DNA of 64,000 bases from Schistosoma haematobium (Eukaryota; Platyhelminthes; Trematoda; Strigeidida; Schistosomatidae), in contig NC_067197.1 of the NCBI RefSeq assembly GCF_000699445.3, forward strand, positions 3,106,152 through 3,170,151, read 5' to 3'. This document shows, piece by piece, positions 42,920 through 53,634 of this stretch. The first letter of the stretch is position 1, and every line of letters starts with the position of its first letter. Under the pieces are notes generated by a model. It had not been told where the DNA came from, made no database searches, and worked only from the letters and a program-made list of their open reading frames with translations. The translations under genes were made by a program, and so were the position numbers.

Positions 42920-43245
42920 ATCAGTATAGGGTTTTAGAGAATATTACGTTTTTGATTGAGATCATGAACCGATTGATGTTAGACCATCATTGAAAACCTG
43001 GAAGCAATGGATGGCCGTTTCGTCCTATTGTAGGACTCCCCAGTAGTGCGCATCCACGATTCCACTCGCGGGATTCGAACCCAGGGAGTTCAGTCTCGCA
43101 CGCGAACACCAATCCGTGTCAGGTAGAGACAGGTATTTACCTCAGTACAATGCAAGATGGTCGTGCAATTTCGTGGATTGGTTGAGGTTAGATATTAACA
43201 CCGTTAGATGCCGGTCGGCTCAGTGGTCTAGAGGTTAAGCAGTGA
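42920..43245. mobile_element. SINE-1 fold-back, forward arm truncated
   Basis: Minus unit (3' end AGTATAGGGTT, ribozyme 42998-43060, B box GATTCGAACCCAGG), then forward leader from about 43120 (CAGGTAGAGACAGGTATTTA) to the A box GCCGGTCGGCTCAGTGGTC, where it ends. Confidence 0.75.
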
Positions 43246-43594
43246 GAACTACATGCGGTGAAATAATAAATATTACTTAACTATTCATAATGTTACTCAT
43301 TCTTAACACAACTTGATAGAAGTGGAACTAATCAAGAGGTAAGGAAGAAAATAATTTATAGGTCAGATATGAAGAACGACAAACATAAAGATCATAACAA
43401 TAAACCAAGTAAACTGAGGTGGAACCATTTAAGTTAGTCCAGGGAACTGTTTTAAAAGTGGATCTTGATAATTTTTATCAGTTAAAATGTAGTTATGTAT
43501 CAACTACATGGTAATGGTTAATTTTTTATATCAAAATAATTTTGAACTACTCATCAATGAAGATGAACACAACTAAGATTTGCAACAACTGTTA
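43246..43594. other. No gene seen
   Basis: AT-rich intron sequence. Confidence 0.4.
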
Positions 43595-44440
43595 TTGTCT
43601 ATACAGTTCTACTTACTGTATCTTACAGAAACTTAGAGAACTACGAAAGCCATCATCCAGAAGATACAAATGTTTACTAACAGTTGTATACGCAAAATAC
43701 TTCGGATCCGTTAGCCAGATACTATCAGTAACAACCTACTGTGGGAGAAAACAAACCAGATTCCAGTGGAGGAAGAAATCAGAAAGGAGAGCTGGAAGTG
43801 CATAGAATACATATTGAGGAAAACACACAGCTGTGTCACAGGGGAAGACCTCACATGGAATCCTCAAGGCCAAAGGAGACGAGGAAGACCGAGGAACATA
43901 TTACACCGAGAAATGTAGACAGACAGACATGAGAAGAATGAACAACACTTGGATAGAACTAGAAAGGAAGGCTCAGGACAGAATGGGTTGGAGAATGTTG
44001 GTCTGCGACCTATGCTCCATTGGGGGTAACTGTTAGGGTGATCCGTCAAATTTCTCGCAAGAGACAAGCAAGAATCAGGAAACACTAAGAAGCGTTTCCT
44101 CCAATCAGTGTTCACTCGAAGTCTTAGCCAAAAATATCAAGGGGGGTCGAAACGTCACATGCAGATGCTTTGATTGGCTGATTGCTACACTGCTACTATG
44201 TTTAGTAGCATTCCAAAATCTTTGAGCAACCCAAGGACATCTGAAAATATTATAAAAACCTTATATTTTCTGTGTTAAAATAAACCTTGGAGTAAACTAC
44301 TTCTTGCATGCTTTGATTCTTCTCTCTCGTGTTCAGATCGCTGTATAGTTCTAGCTTAGGGGTTACAGAATAGCTTACGAGGCGAATATAGCGTTCAATC
44401 CGCAAGACCTATCAGTAACAGGCGTAAGTAAGTAAGTGGG
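43595..44440 (+). pseudogene. L1 LINE C-terminal remnant, split by solo LTR 2
   Basis: Forward L1 from LYSSTYC-like VLLYG remnants through [30 protein letters not shown] to the 3' end at GGGGGTAAC (44030). It resumes after the LTR with GTAACAGGCGTAAGTAAGTA (44415-44440). The LTR sits exactly in the terminal GTAACAGGCG motif. Confidence 0.85.
44031..44414 (+). mobile_element. Solo LTR 2 with 5-bp TSD, nested in L1
   Basis: 384 bp, starts TGTTAGGGTGATCC, ends AGACCTATCA, flanked by GTAAC at 44026-44030 and 44415-44419. Internal ATTATAAAAACC (TATA-like) and AAATAAACCTTGGAGTAAAC (poly(A)-signal-like). 5-bp TSDs fit Gypsy/BEL-type integration. A relative, but not identical copy, of LTR 1. Confidence 0.92.
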
Positions 44441-44451
44441 TATAGACAAAA

Positions 44452-44512
44452 CTTACTTACTTATCTACATCTGTAACCCCCTCGTAGAGGAGCATAAGCT
44501 TTTATTGTTTAT
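44452..44512 (-). mobile_element. L1 LINE 3' terminus, inverted scrap
   Basis: ACTTACTTACTTATCTACAT, TGTAACCCCCTCGTAGAGGA in plus; reverse complement of an L1 tail and end, only 10 bp from the forward L1 tail. Confidence 0.65.
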
Positions 44513-44784
44513 CAACTAATCTCATTATGACAATGAAAGTTAAATCAATTGAATCATTCAAAGAATATTCGATAAACAATTCACTGATGATTCTTTTTAA
44601 ATGTTAATCAAATTAGATTTAATTTAATTTCACTTAAAGATAAATTTGTTTATTCTAATTGAATTGAATAAATCCAAGTTTGTTTGTTTGCTTCATTGTT
44701 TATTTGTTTATGATGATGATGATGATTTGATTAATCAATCAAGTATAATTATCAGATATATTAATCGTTAGAAGGCTAAATGCT
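44513..44784. other. No gene seen
   Basis: AT-rich with a (GAT)n run at about 44710-44725. Confidence 0.4.
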
Positions 44785-45180
44785 GTCAATCAATATCAAA
44801 GTGAGAATCTTCAATATGGATGTGAAGATAGTCCTTACTGTATTGAACTAGATGTCTAAACAACATATTCAACATCCATTAGCCGGATACCGTCAGTAAC
44901 AGTATTCTATGGGAGAGAACAAATTAGCTTCCAATTGAAGAGGATATTAGGAAAAGACGTTAGAAATGGTTAGGATACATATTACAAAAAACACCAAACT
45001 GCATTACAGATCAAACGTTAACTTGAAACTCTGAAGAGAAGCGGAAAAGTTAAAGACCAGACATGAAAAGAATGAATAACAACTGGAAAGAATTGTCCAA
45101 GACAGAGTTAGCTGAAAAATACTTGTGAACGGTCTATACTCATCCATGATTTGGTACCAGGCGTAGGTAAGTAAGTAAGT
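44785..45180 (+). pseudogene. L1 LINE C-terminal remnant, old
   Basis: Nucleotide-level match to L1 from the VRIFN region (GTGAGAATCTTCAATATGGA) to AGGCGTAGGTAAGTAAGTAA; many stops. Confidence 0.7.
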
Positions 45181-45484
45181 CAAATAACTATATTATTAAT
45201 GAAACTATTCATTTCAAAACACTCAACTATTTAGACTTATGTTCAATAGAAAGCTATTTCAGTTGTTTCGCATTGAGAAAATTCATCTTAAAAAAGTATA
45301 AAAGAGGAAAATTTTATTCTACCGGTTATTACAACGTTACGTAATTTCATGTCAGTCTATAGTAAAGAATATAGTTGATAATACCTTAAATGATTTAATG
45401 TATATTAACTAACGAATGCTTAATCCATTTGGTTACAATAATTTACTAAAGTTCTACATATTATCGAGCTATTAATTTAAAGAG
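45181..45484. other. No gene seen
   Basis: AT-rich intron sequence. Confidence 0.4.
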
Positions 45485-45860
45485 TCGAAATCATAAGTCA
45501 ATTGAAGCTAGATCATCTTGGAGAACCTGGGAGCACTGGATGGCCGTTTTATCCTATTGTGGGACTCCTCAGTAGTGCGCATCCACGATTCTGCCTCGTG
45601 AAATTCAAACCCAGGACACATCGGTCTCGTGCACGAACGCTTAACCTTTAAATCACTGAGCTGGCCGGCATCCAACAGTGTTAATGATGTCTAACTTCAA
45701 CTAACCCATGAAATTGAGCGACACATCTACCATTGCCTTCAGTGAGTTACTATCTCACAACACACCCGATTGAACTGCACTGGTCATTGTTTATCACTAG
45801 AACCCCAGGAAATACCTTTTGAAGCTAGTCACTAGTGAGCATATGTTAGAACTTTGATAT
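45485..45860 (-). mobile_element. SINE-1, full length
   Basis: Minus copy from the family 3' end through the ribozyme (about 45533-45578, AAAAC in sense so damaged), B box, A box and complete leader to CACTAGTGAGCATATGTTA. Confidence 0.8.
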
Positions 45861-45884
45861 ATATTATATATATGTTGTTAGAAT

Positions 45885-46435
45885 CTCGCGAGGCGGGGTC
45901 GTGGATGCGCACTGCTGAGGAGTCCCACAATAGGACGAAACGGCCGTTCAGTGCTTCCAGGTTTTCCATGGTGGTCGAGCTTCAGTTGATTCATGATCTC
46001 AACCATCAACAATTACTACAATAACCACGAAAAGCCTCTTCTGATAATAATCAACTTATGCTCACTAGTGACTGACCTCAAGAGGTATTTCATCGAGTTT
46101 TAGTGAGAAGCAGTGACTAGTGGATTTCAACCGGTTCTATTGTGAGATAGTAACTCACTGAAAACAATGATGGATATGTCGCTCAATTTCGTGGATTAGT
46201 TGAAGTTAGACATCATTAACACTGTTTGGTGCCGGCCAGCTCAGTGTTATAGAGGTTAAGCGTTCGCGCACGAGACCAATAGTTCCTGGGTTCGAATCTC
46301 TTTTGTGGGAGGTCGTCGATGCACACTGTTAAGGAGTCCCACAATAGAATGAAATAGCCGTCCATTTCTTCCACGTTTAGCTTCAATTGAATCATGATCT
46401 GAACTCTTAAAATTACTATGATATTCACTAAAAAC
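45885..46435 (+). mobile_element. SINE-1 head-to-tail dimer
   Basis: Unit 1 (45885-46045): B-box side, intact ribozyme, 3' end to AAAAGCCTCTTCTGATAATA. Unit 2 (46046-46435): leader starting ATGCTCACTAGTGACTGACC, A box, B box GGGTTCGAATCTC, damaged ribozyme (TTAAGGAG; GAATGAAAT), 3' end. The junction is the same as at 31355-31800. Confidence 0.85.
45909..45954 (+). ncRNA. Hammerhead ribozyme (SINE-1), intact core
   Basis: Stem I GCACTG (45909-45914) with CAGTGC (45949-45954); CTGAGGAG 45915-45922; stem II GTCC/GGAC, loop CACAATA; GAAAC 45937-45941; triplet GTT instead of GTC, a permitted but weaker site. Confidence 0.8.
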
Positions 46436-46439
46436 TCCT

Positions 46440-46880
46440 TGTGTTCTTAATTTAAACATAATGATCAATTAGGATTGAGTTAATGATTAGAAACTAATAC
46501 TTTCTTTATAAATATGCATATTTCTAACGTTTCCTTGGTCATAAATAATAATACTGAAATGTGTGAAATTATTCCTGATCGCAAATACATACACACACAC
46601 ACACACACATACAAATATGTTTTATGATCCCACTTTCCAAGCAATAAACGTACAATTAACTGATATATGAAATCAGTAGAAAAAAGGAGGATAATTTATG
46701 GCTAATTAGTTGAAAGGAAAAGGTATGATAAACCTGTTGCATACATTAAAATTTTTCGGTTATTATCAGTACTGAAGTTGATAAGCTTCATACTGGTAGA
46801 AAAAACAAAACAGTTTGTATAGTCAGGGTTTAGTGAACGAGAACATAAGTGGGAATCGATCGAATGTATTTGAACACATA
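46440..46880. other. No gene seen; CA repeat
   Basis: AT-rich with (CA)n at about 46589-46610. Confidence 0.45.
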
Positions 46881-46884
46881 ATTA

Positions 46885-47548
46885 CACAGTCACTCAGTCA
46901 GTCAGTTAGTCAACAGCAACGTAGAACTTCGTACGTTCGTACGTACGTACGTATGTGCATCAGTTTGAGTTACTATACCACATTAGCACACAGATACAAT
47001 TGTCGATTCAAATCCCATAGTCATAGAGATAGTAAGAGTATAAGCAATAACCGGAAACATTAAGGTTTGCAGTTTTTATTCAAGGAGTATAATACAGTGA
47101 AATAAATTTGGAAGCAGAAAAAATAGATGGACATGAAGAATTCAGATGATTAGAATATGGATGCACCTGCACCATTACAAACGATTTTGAGACATTTCAT
47201 TCAAGGTCTCTAACCATTGGTTGCTATCTTCTCGCGGATCCCAACCACGTAGTCTACACCTACCAACATGTCTCAGTCCCCTTGTCAGTGACTTTATGTA
47301 TTTGTGCCATGTTTTAGTCTGGCCGCCCTTGACTTTCTTTCAATCTACCCCTACACCGTAGAACATCGCTCGTCGCGGCAGTCGATGTCTCAGCTATCTC
47401 AACTGATGAAGTTTCACTACTTCATCAATTGATTTGCCATCCTTACTTAGTACCCGTTTCCTGGCAACTGCATTACCTACTCGGTGGTCCCGGAATATAC
47501 GAGCAATGCTTTGAAGATATCTATGATCGAATGCTAGTAACTTACGAG
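46885..47548 (-). pseudogene. L2b LINE 3' part, interrupted by PLE
   Basis: Relative of L2: GTCAACAGCAACGTAGAACT, a (CGTA)n patch, GGTCTCTAACCATTGG, GGATCCCAACCACGTAG, then coding-side remnants (sense GKSIDEVVKLHQLR, and LVNAVARKRVL-like). After the PLE insert it resumes at 47925-47998 (TTACGGGCCATATTTCACTG, GAACTGCTGCGCAGT). Confidence 0.75.
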
Positions 47549-47924
47549 ATGGTGGAGAAATCTTAGACAGGAAACTCCAAAAACACCAGAGAATTTTTAG
47601 AAGCCTGGCACTCAGATCAATCAGCAATCAACAAGCATATTGAAATCAATCCAATTTATCAACCAATCAGAAAAATCATGCACAAACATCAGAACAAAAA
47701 TCAAACCAATGGGAGACACAACCATAACAAAGAGGCAAACAACGACAAATTTAAGGTCAATAAGAGCCAATCAACGTCGAGGTGCACAGAACAAGCTTTG
47801 AGACATATATGGAGAAATTCAAACACTTCACTTCTATCTGAAGTTTGTGCTGATGATGTCGTTCAGAAGAACGATGAAAGCTCCACGACCAAACCATCCA
47901 GCTCAGAGAACAAAACTCCACCAT
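47549..47924 (+). pseudogene. Penelope-like element 3' end nested in L2b
   Basis: Starts ATGGTGGAG and ends CTCCACCAT, so the insert has short inverted ends. From 47591 an open frame reads EFLEAWHSDQSAINKHIEIN then PIYQPIRK. 'EAWHS...IN+HI...Y' is, to my knowledge, the segment following the GIY-YIG endonuclease region in Penelope-like proteins. The frame continues through a basic Asn/Lys-rich stretch into SEVCADDVVQKNDESSTT, which overlaps the ribozyme-like motif. RT and GIY-YIG domains proper are absent. Confidence 0.7.
47843..47890 (+). ncRNA. Hammerhead-like ribozyme of PLE
   Basis: GTTTGTG (47843-47849) with CACGACC (47884-47890) as stem I; CTGATGA 47850-47856; stem II GTCGTTC/GAACGAT with loop AGAA and one unpaired U before it; GAAA 47876-47879; two-pair stem III AG/CT; triplet CTC. 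Same motif at 28604. It fits the short-stem-III hammerheads described for Penelope-like elements; the bulged U leaves doubt. Confidence 0.55.
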
Positions 47925-47999
47925 CCTCTACTTTTACGGGCCATATTTCACTGCCATAAAATAGTAGGGAATGAACTGCTGCGCAGTCACTTAAATCTG

Positions 48000-48195
48000 A
48001 GGTCTATACATTAAATACTTCATTTGCAAAATGTCAATCAATTGTCTCAGACTTCATTGTTCCTTCATTTCCACACTAAGCATACTTTGTTCTCATTCTC
48101 TTTTCTTTGATCTTCTTAATCTTGTGCCACCAGATATTTCACTTTCGATTGATGATGAATACTACTTAGATATCAGTAGTGCATACCATAAGTGG
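48000..48195 (-). repeat. R250 interspersed repeat
   Basis: Minus copy: ATTTGCAAAATGTCAATCAA, TTTGATCTTCTTAATCTTGT, GATATCAGTAGTGCATACC. Follows L2b directly, like the pair at 34825/35305. Confidence 0.6.
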
Positions 48196-48599
48196 AATCC
48201 TTCAATATACAATAAATTGCAGACTCAAAAACCTCTTTTCTTTTATGTAGATAAGCTTTAATTACTTGAAAGTATAAGTAGTGAATTTATTTGGGCGGGG
48301 GGTCATTTCCTAAGTGGAAGGTTTCATTTTTAGCTACTCATCAAAGTTGGTAACTGTAACTTTGAGTGATGCGATAGGAAAACGAACATAATAACGAACT
48401 AGTAACCATACTTTATGATAGATTAATAATGTTGTTCTAAATTTATGTTTACTTAAGATTGTCAATTACTTTCAACTACAATGATTGATATTTGTACATT
48501 GAAATTTCGGGCAAAATACAGATAAAAACAAAAATTGTGACATGCATTGTTATTTAAAGGATTATACATATCATTGAATCTATGATGTGTTATTTGTTC
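48196..48599. other. No gene seen
   Basis: AT-rich intron sequence with a GGGCGGGGGG patch near 48290. Confidence 0.4.
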
Positions 48600-48905
48600 T
48601 AATACGCTACTCCTCAAAAATGCGTCTACGACTCCACACACCCATGACTTGAACCGAGAACGTTCGGTCTCATAAGTAAACGCCTAACTACCAGATTAAT
48701 GAGCCGAATGCTAGTATAGTGCAAGTTTAACTTCAATCCATCCACGATATTGTATGACTCCTTTCGATTGCTTTCGGTGGATAACTTTCTAATGCTTAAC
48801 ATGATTGAACTCCACTGATTGAAGCTTCTCGCAAGAACCTTGGAACCTTCTCCTCAAAATCACTACTGCTAGTGAGCATATAATAATTATCAAAATGGAG
48901 ATTTG
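48600..48905 (-). mobile_element. SINE-1, 3' truncated and decayed
   Basis: Minus copy beginning inside the ribozyme (CTACTCCTCAAAAATGCG), then B box, A-box side, leader to GCTAGTGAGCATATAATAAT, then a second unit's AAATGGAGATTTGTTG start. Confidence 0.7.
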
Positions 48906-49049
48906 TTGAACCTGATAAATAAACAGTTGATCACAAACATCTTAAGCTATGTAAGTGATTTATTTTATCGTATTCTATTCTCTTCCATTCATTTAGTGTT
49001 TAAAACTAATTTGAAATGATTTTCACTTGGTATTGTTTACTTGGATCTT

Positions 49050-49275
49050 AGATATTAACAACGTTGAAAGCCGGCCGGCTCAATGGTCTAGTCGCTAAGC
49101 GCTCGCGTGTGAGTCTGATAGGTTCTGGGTTAGAGTCCCGCAATGCGGGGTTGTGGATGCACAATGCTGAGGCCGTACACTGCTCCCATGTTTTCCATGG
49201 TGATCTAGCTTCAATTGACTCATGATCTCAACCATTGAAATTACTACAATCTCCACAAAACCGCTTCTGATACTA
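49050..49275 (+). mobile_element. SINE-1 with ribozyme deletion
   Basis: A box GGCCGGCTCAATGGTCTAG, B-box-like GGGTTAGAGTCCC, then GCTGAG joins GCCGTACACTG so most of the hammerhead is gone; complete 3' end to ACAAAACCGCTTCTGATAC. Confidence 0.8.
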
Positions 49276-49277
49276 TG

Positions 49278-49560
49278 ATCATGAGTCAATTGAAGCTAGA
49301 TCACTATGGAAACCTAGAAACACTGCATGGCCGTATCGTCCTATTGTGAGACTCCTCAGTAGTGCGCACGAGATTAGAACCCAGGACATATCGGTCTCGA
49401 TGGAAAGCACTTAACCTCTAGACTATTGAGGCTACTGGCATCCAACAGTGTTAATGATGTCTAACGTCAACTAATCCATGAAATTGAACGACACATCTAC
49501 CATTGTCTTCAGTGAGTTACTATCTTACAACAGACCCGGTTGAACTCCACTACCATTTCT
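49278..49560 (-). mobile_element. SINE-1, tail-to-tail with previous
   Basis: Minus copy starting at its 3' end three bases from the neighbour's 3' end. Ribozyme about 49325-49367 in sense has CTGAGGAG and GATAC. Leader to GGTTGAACTCCACTACC. The only tail-to-tail pair seen. Confidence 0.75.
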
Positions 49561-49863
49561 ATCGACTCAAGAATATAATATATTTAGTAATTAGATTGCG
49601 GCTGACAACCTATCAGTAGACCTACCCTTTCAGTTTAGACAATAATAAAAAGAGATAATATCTATAAGAAAGAATAAATGTTGAATGCTTCCACAGTCCT
49701 TGACTTTCTTTCATCTTTAGACTTTGAAAGGGTGAAGTATACAGAATCTTAAATGCCCTAAATGATAAGTGAAATTGATTGCTTATCAAAATATTTATTT
49801 ATGCATATATATATCATTAGCTTTAGTAATAATCACTATGAATAGAATATATAGTCAATTAAA
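49561..49863. other. No gene seen
   Basis: AT-rich intron sequence. Confidence 0.4.
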
Positions 49864-49872
49864 TTGAATTCT

Positions 49873-50134
49873 GTGAGACTATAATTTATGGACCACGATT
49901 GAGTAACGCTAAAGTGACATGTGAGAGTGTTCACCTAGTAACTGGGATCAAATGATAGTTATAAACCTTTGTGAGGAAATAGAATTATGATTAACAGTTG
50001 ATGGTTAAAGTTAGAAATTAGATTTCCGGTTTTTATAATGCTTAAACTTTATTTAAACCAATGGATGGATGAATTTCGCGCCAAGACCTGTTATCTTATA
50101 CCTGATTGGTTCGTTCATAAATTATAGTCTCACC
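49873..50134. mobile_element. MITE copy 4 with exact 9-bp TSD
   Basis: 262 bp with inverted ends GTGAGACTATAATTTATGG and CATAAATTATAGTCTCACC, flanked by TTGAATTCT at 49864-49872 and 50135-50143. No coding capacity. The TSD length fits Merlin, hAT or Mutator-type transposases; the TIR alone does not decide it for me. Confidence 0.88.
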
Positions 50135-50143
50135 TTGAATTCT

Positions 50144-51109
50144 ATAATCATCTGAACTTAATCCCATTATATCTATAGGTAATAAATAGACTACTTTTTA
50201 CGACTGTTATGCTTATCCTAAGTTTTGCTGATTGTTAACTTCAAGTCTATTTCTATCCTATACTATCAAACCTGAGATACCTAAGAATGGTGATACTATG
50301 TATTGACAGTTGTTGTTTCTTGAAGATCAATATAATGCGGTAGATATGACAAATTTAATAGCTATTTTTGTTATTATAGTAACAAATACAACAATATAGG
50401 AACAATAACGAAGCGGATTTACATGCATATAGCATATACCGTTATACATTGTCCCATCACCCTTAACAGATCAGGCAATCCGAAAGTTACAAGAACACCA
50501 TCAGGGCATATGACAGGCTAAGTAATCCGAGTAAATACTACAGGACTCAAAATAAATAACAGTCATATTGACATATAAAATGGCCATGTGTATATAGAGA
50601 TGAATATAAATCGCCAAATTTTATGACTATTCCTTATCATTCTTTCTTATACCACAGTGATATGATCATATTGTTTATCTCTTTAAAATCTGACAAATAA
50701 ATCTGTTCTGTTTGTATGTTTGTTTTCATGTAACTGAATACTCTGAGACATAATAAAAAAACTAACTAACCATTCTGACTAGTTTATAGTTGAATTTCCT
50801 TATTTACATTTTTTCTTTTCTATTAGTTGCGGTAGTGTTATTTTGTGTACCTCTAACCAATCCCCTGCCTCACCCCCATTACTTGTACTCTATTCATATT
50901 TGGACTTATATCAGTATTTTATGTACTTGCATATCCATAGAATAAACTTCTTAGGTCTGTAGTAACAAGTATTTCGATAGGATTAAAAACAGGAAATTAT
51001 GCTTTGTGTCCGTTGAGAGGTTATTCATCTAACTAAGTATATATACTTATTTTTAAGGTGTTTCTATTTTTGATGATTATTGGTTTATTCATAATGATGT
51101 TAGTACCAC
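50144..51109. other. No gene seen
   Basis: Nearly 1 kb of AT-rich intron DNA without recognisable repeat or coding signal. Confidence 0.4.
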
Positions 51110-51147
51110 CGATACTACTATTACTATTACTACTACTACTACTACTG

Positions 51148-51212
<65 letters not shown>

Positions 51213-51215
51213 GCT
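51110..51215. repeat. CTA trinucleotide repeat
   Basis: About 100 bp of (CTA)n with two CTG interruptions. The poly-Leu and poly-Ser open frames across it are artefacts. Confidence 0.9.
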
Positions 51216-51344
51216 ACTATCAATCCAAGGAAAAGATATAAAAGGAAACCGGAAATCTATACAACAATTGTTGTGTAACATACAAAATTCGCGCCTTTTT
51301 TGTACTTTTCACTGACCGATTGATTGATTGATTTGAAATAAATT

Positions 51345-51881
51345 ATCAGAAGGGGTTTTGTGGAGATTTTTAGAGATTTCACTGATTGAAATCGTTAGTC
51401 AATTAAAGATAGACCACCATGGAAAACCTGGAAGCACTGGACGGCTGTTTCGTCCTAGTATGGGACTCCTCAGTAGTGCGCATCCACGATCCCGCACCCC
51501 TTCTGATAATAATCATCTGCTCACTAGTGACTGACTTTAAGAGATACTCCTGGAGTTCTAGTGAGTAGGCGTTACCAGTGGAGTTCAACCAGGTCTGATG
51601 TGAGAAATCAACTCACTGAAGACAATGGTGTACGGTGGTGCAACTTCGTGGATTGGTTGAAGCTAGACATTAACACCGTTGGATGCTGGCTCAGTGGTCT
51701 AGTTGGTTAAGCGCCTGGCGCGAGACTGATAGGTCTTGGGTTCGAAGCTCGCGGGGTGCGGGGTCGCGGATGCATACAGCTGAGCAGTTCTATACTAGGA
51801 CGAAACAGCCGTCCAGTTATTCTAGGTTTCCCATGGTGGCCTAGCTTAAATTGAGTCATGATTTCAATCAGTGAAATTTTA
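51345..51881. mobile_element. SINE-1 fold-back copy with 9-bp TSD
   Basis: Minus arm 51345-51497 (3' end, intact ribozyme, stops at CGATCCCGCAC) then a full forward unit beginning CCTTCTGATAATAATCATCT with leader, A box GGCTCAGTGGTCTAGTTGG, B-box-like GGGTTCGAAGCTC and ribozyme 51765-51820 (CTGAGCAG, damaged). AAATAAATT at 51336-51344 and 51882-51890. The forward part starts with a dimer-junction sequence. Confidence 0.9.
51434..51479 (-). ncRNA. Hammerhead ribozyme (SINE-1)
   Basis: Sense: GCACTA with CAGTGC (innermost A.C mismatch), CTGAGGAG, stem II GTCC/GGAC with loop CATACTA, GAAAC, stem III ACAG/CCGT (one mismatch), triplet GTC. Core complete. Musashi sense strand. Confidence 0.75.
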
Positions 51882-51984
51882 AAATAAATTGTTTAATCCG
51901 TAAAACATCAGTTTATGAGTAGGAGAAAGTCAGACTTGTTTTTTGATTAACCGTACATAATATGCTTGGGTTGTTCCCTTGTAC

Positions 51985-52515
51985 TATTTAAAAGTGGAGC
52001 CCCCAAATGCCCTAGTATGGCCGAGAGTGGGCGAGTCAGCTCTCCCTAACGACATGATCTCACATGGGCACGCGCATACAGCCTTTGCAAGAGAACTCTC
52101 ACTAACTGCCTTCTCATGATGGGGGTGCTGTTTACGAAACTGAGAGCACGAAAAGAGAATGCCCAGCGCCTTAACCGGGTTAGTGGAACCGAAAGGTCTG
52201 CCTAGAGCAGTTTGAAAACACTGATTCCAAACTAATGGTGCATATGGGCTGCAGGATTCTGGGGGAACAAATGGCGTATGGACCAATTATTGGCCACCGG
52301 CTACCATGGGACTGCATTTCCTGCATTGCCTTATGGATCAGACCTTTCGGGCGAAGGCTCAGGGTATGGCCCCCTTAGAATGTCACCTCTTCCGGTCTGG
52401 GCACCCGGGTAGTATCACAGCCCACATACAAATCCAGAGACGTGTATAGCGCATATGTTTTCAGTGTCCCTTTGCAACACCGTTTATGTGTTCAAATAAA
52501 TAAATAAATAATATG
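51985..52515 (+). mobile_element. L3 LINE-type 3' end
   Basis: About 530 bp: GTATGGCCGAGAGTGGG, CTCACATGGGCACGCG, CTGATTCCAAACTAATGGTG, GGCCACCGGCTACCATGGGA, ending TTCAAATAAATAAATAAATA. The longest forward L3 copy. Confidence 0.7.
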
Positions 52516-52659
52516 GATTAAGTTTGACTTGGTTATTTATTTATTCTCTGAAGAAGTGGCTTACACTAAGTTACGAAACGTCAAAAAATCTTATTTCTCC
52601 ACTCATTTGGATATCTACAAATCAATATTAGTTTTACTTATAACAATCTACCCAATGCT

Positions 52660-52960
52660 ACAAACCAAATCCCAGCGGAGGAAGAAATCAGGAATAAGCG
52701 CTGGAAGTGGATAGGACACATATTAAGGAAAGCACCTAACTGCGTCACAAGACAAGCCCTTACAAGAAATCCTCAAGGCCAAAGGAGAAGAGGAAGACCA
52801 CAGAACACATTACGCCGGGAAATGGAGACAGACATGAGGAAAATGAACAAAAATTGTATAGAACTGGAAAGGAAGGCCCAGGACGTAATGGGTTGGAGAA
52901 TGCTGGTCGGTGTCTTATACTCCACTGGGGGTAACAGGCGTAAGTAAGTAAGTAAATACC
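52660..52960 (+). pseudogene. L1 LINE C-terminal remnant, young
   Basis: CCCAGCGGAGGAAGAAATCA ... GGTTGGAGAATGCTGGTCGG ... GGGGGTAACAGGCGTAAGTA. Encodes the IRKRRWKWIGHTLRK-like end with a frame break; clean (TAAG)n tail. Confidence 0.8.
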
Positions 52961-53365
52961 TAATGCATAATTAATTTTAAATTATAAAGTCAAACCTTGC
53001 TAATGATATTTACAAAGTTAAACAGAATTCATTAAAATAATCTACTACATGTTACATACGTTTAGTTTCCATTAGTACCAATAGACAGAATGGGAAAAAT
53101 TGCTTTATCGATTTTTATTTAGATAAACAAATAGTATGGATTGATCATTGATGTCATATGACTTTTTCAATCTTTAACATTGAAAGAAGTGCATTCATTA
53201 AGTCTATATATAGTTACTAGTTCAAGTAATTTAATATCATAATAATGTTTTCGTATTCCTGGACTTATATTAAAGTTGAATGGTTGCTAACAGTATAATT
53301 CAGCAAGAGTATTTCATTATATTTGAGATACATAGCTTAATTGGAACTTGTAATTGGAAAGGGGA
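52961..53365. other. No gene; faint Sm-alpha trace
   Basis: AT-rich; 53270-53335 weakly resembles minus Sm-alpha (ATTCCTGGACTTATATTA, GGTTGCTAACAGTATAATTC). Confidence 0.35.
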
Positions 53366-53369
53366 TTTT

Positions 53370-53590
53370 GTGGAGATTGTTGTATTTTGTTCGTTGAATT
53401 CATAAGTCGATTAAACCACCATGGAAAGCCTGGAAGCACTGGGCTGCCGTCTCGTCCTAATATAGGTCTTCTCAGAAGCGGGATAATGGATGTCCACTGA
53501 TGAATAGTGCCATACTAAGACAAAACGGTCATCCAGAAATTCCAAGTTTTCCATGGTGGTCTAACTCATGAATTAAAATGTTAAATTAAA
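53370..53590. mobile_element. SINE-1 mini fold-back
   Basis: Minus 3' end and ribozyme (53408-53475) directly followed by a forward ribozyme and 3' end (53476-53575). tRNA part and leader are missing; the forward core reads CTGATGAA with CAAAAC. Confidence 0.75.
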
Positions 53591-53634
53591 AAAAATTGTG
53601 ACTGAACCTTAATATCAAACTAATACTTTTAGGA

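Noticed and set aside
51033..51315. Poly-Ser and poly-Leu open frames
   Set aside because: They are translations of a (CTA)n repeat on either strand.
52500..52714. Small open frame in front of the L1 remnant at 52660 as a host gene
   Set aside because: Its last third is L1 sequence and the remainder has no splice or domain support.
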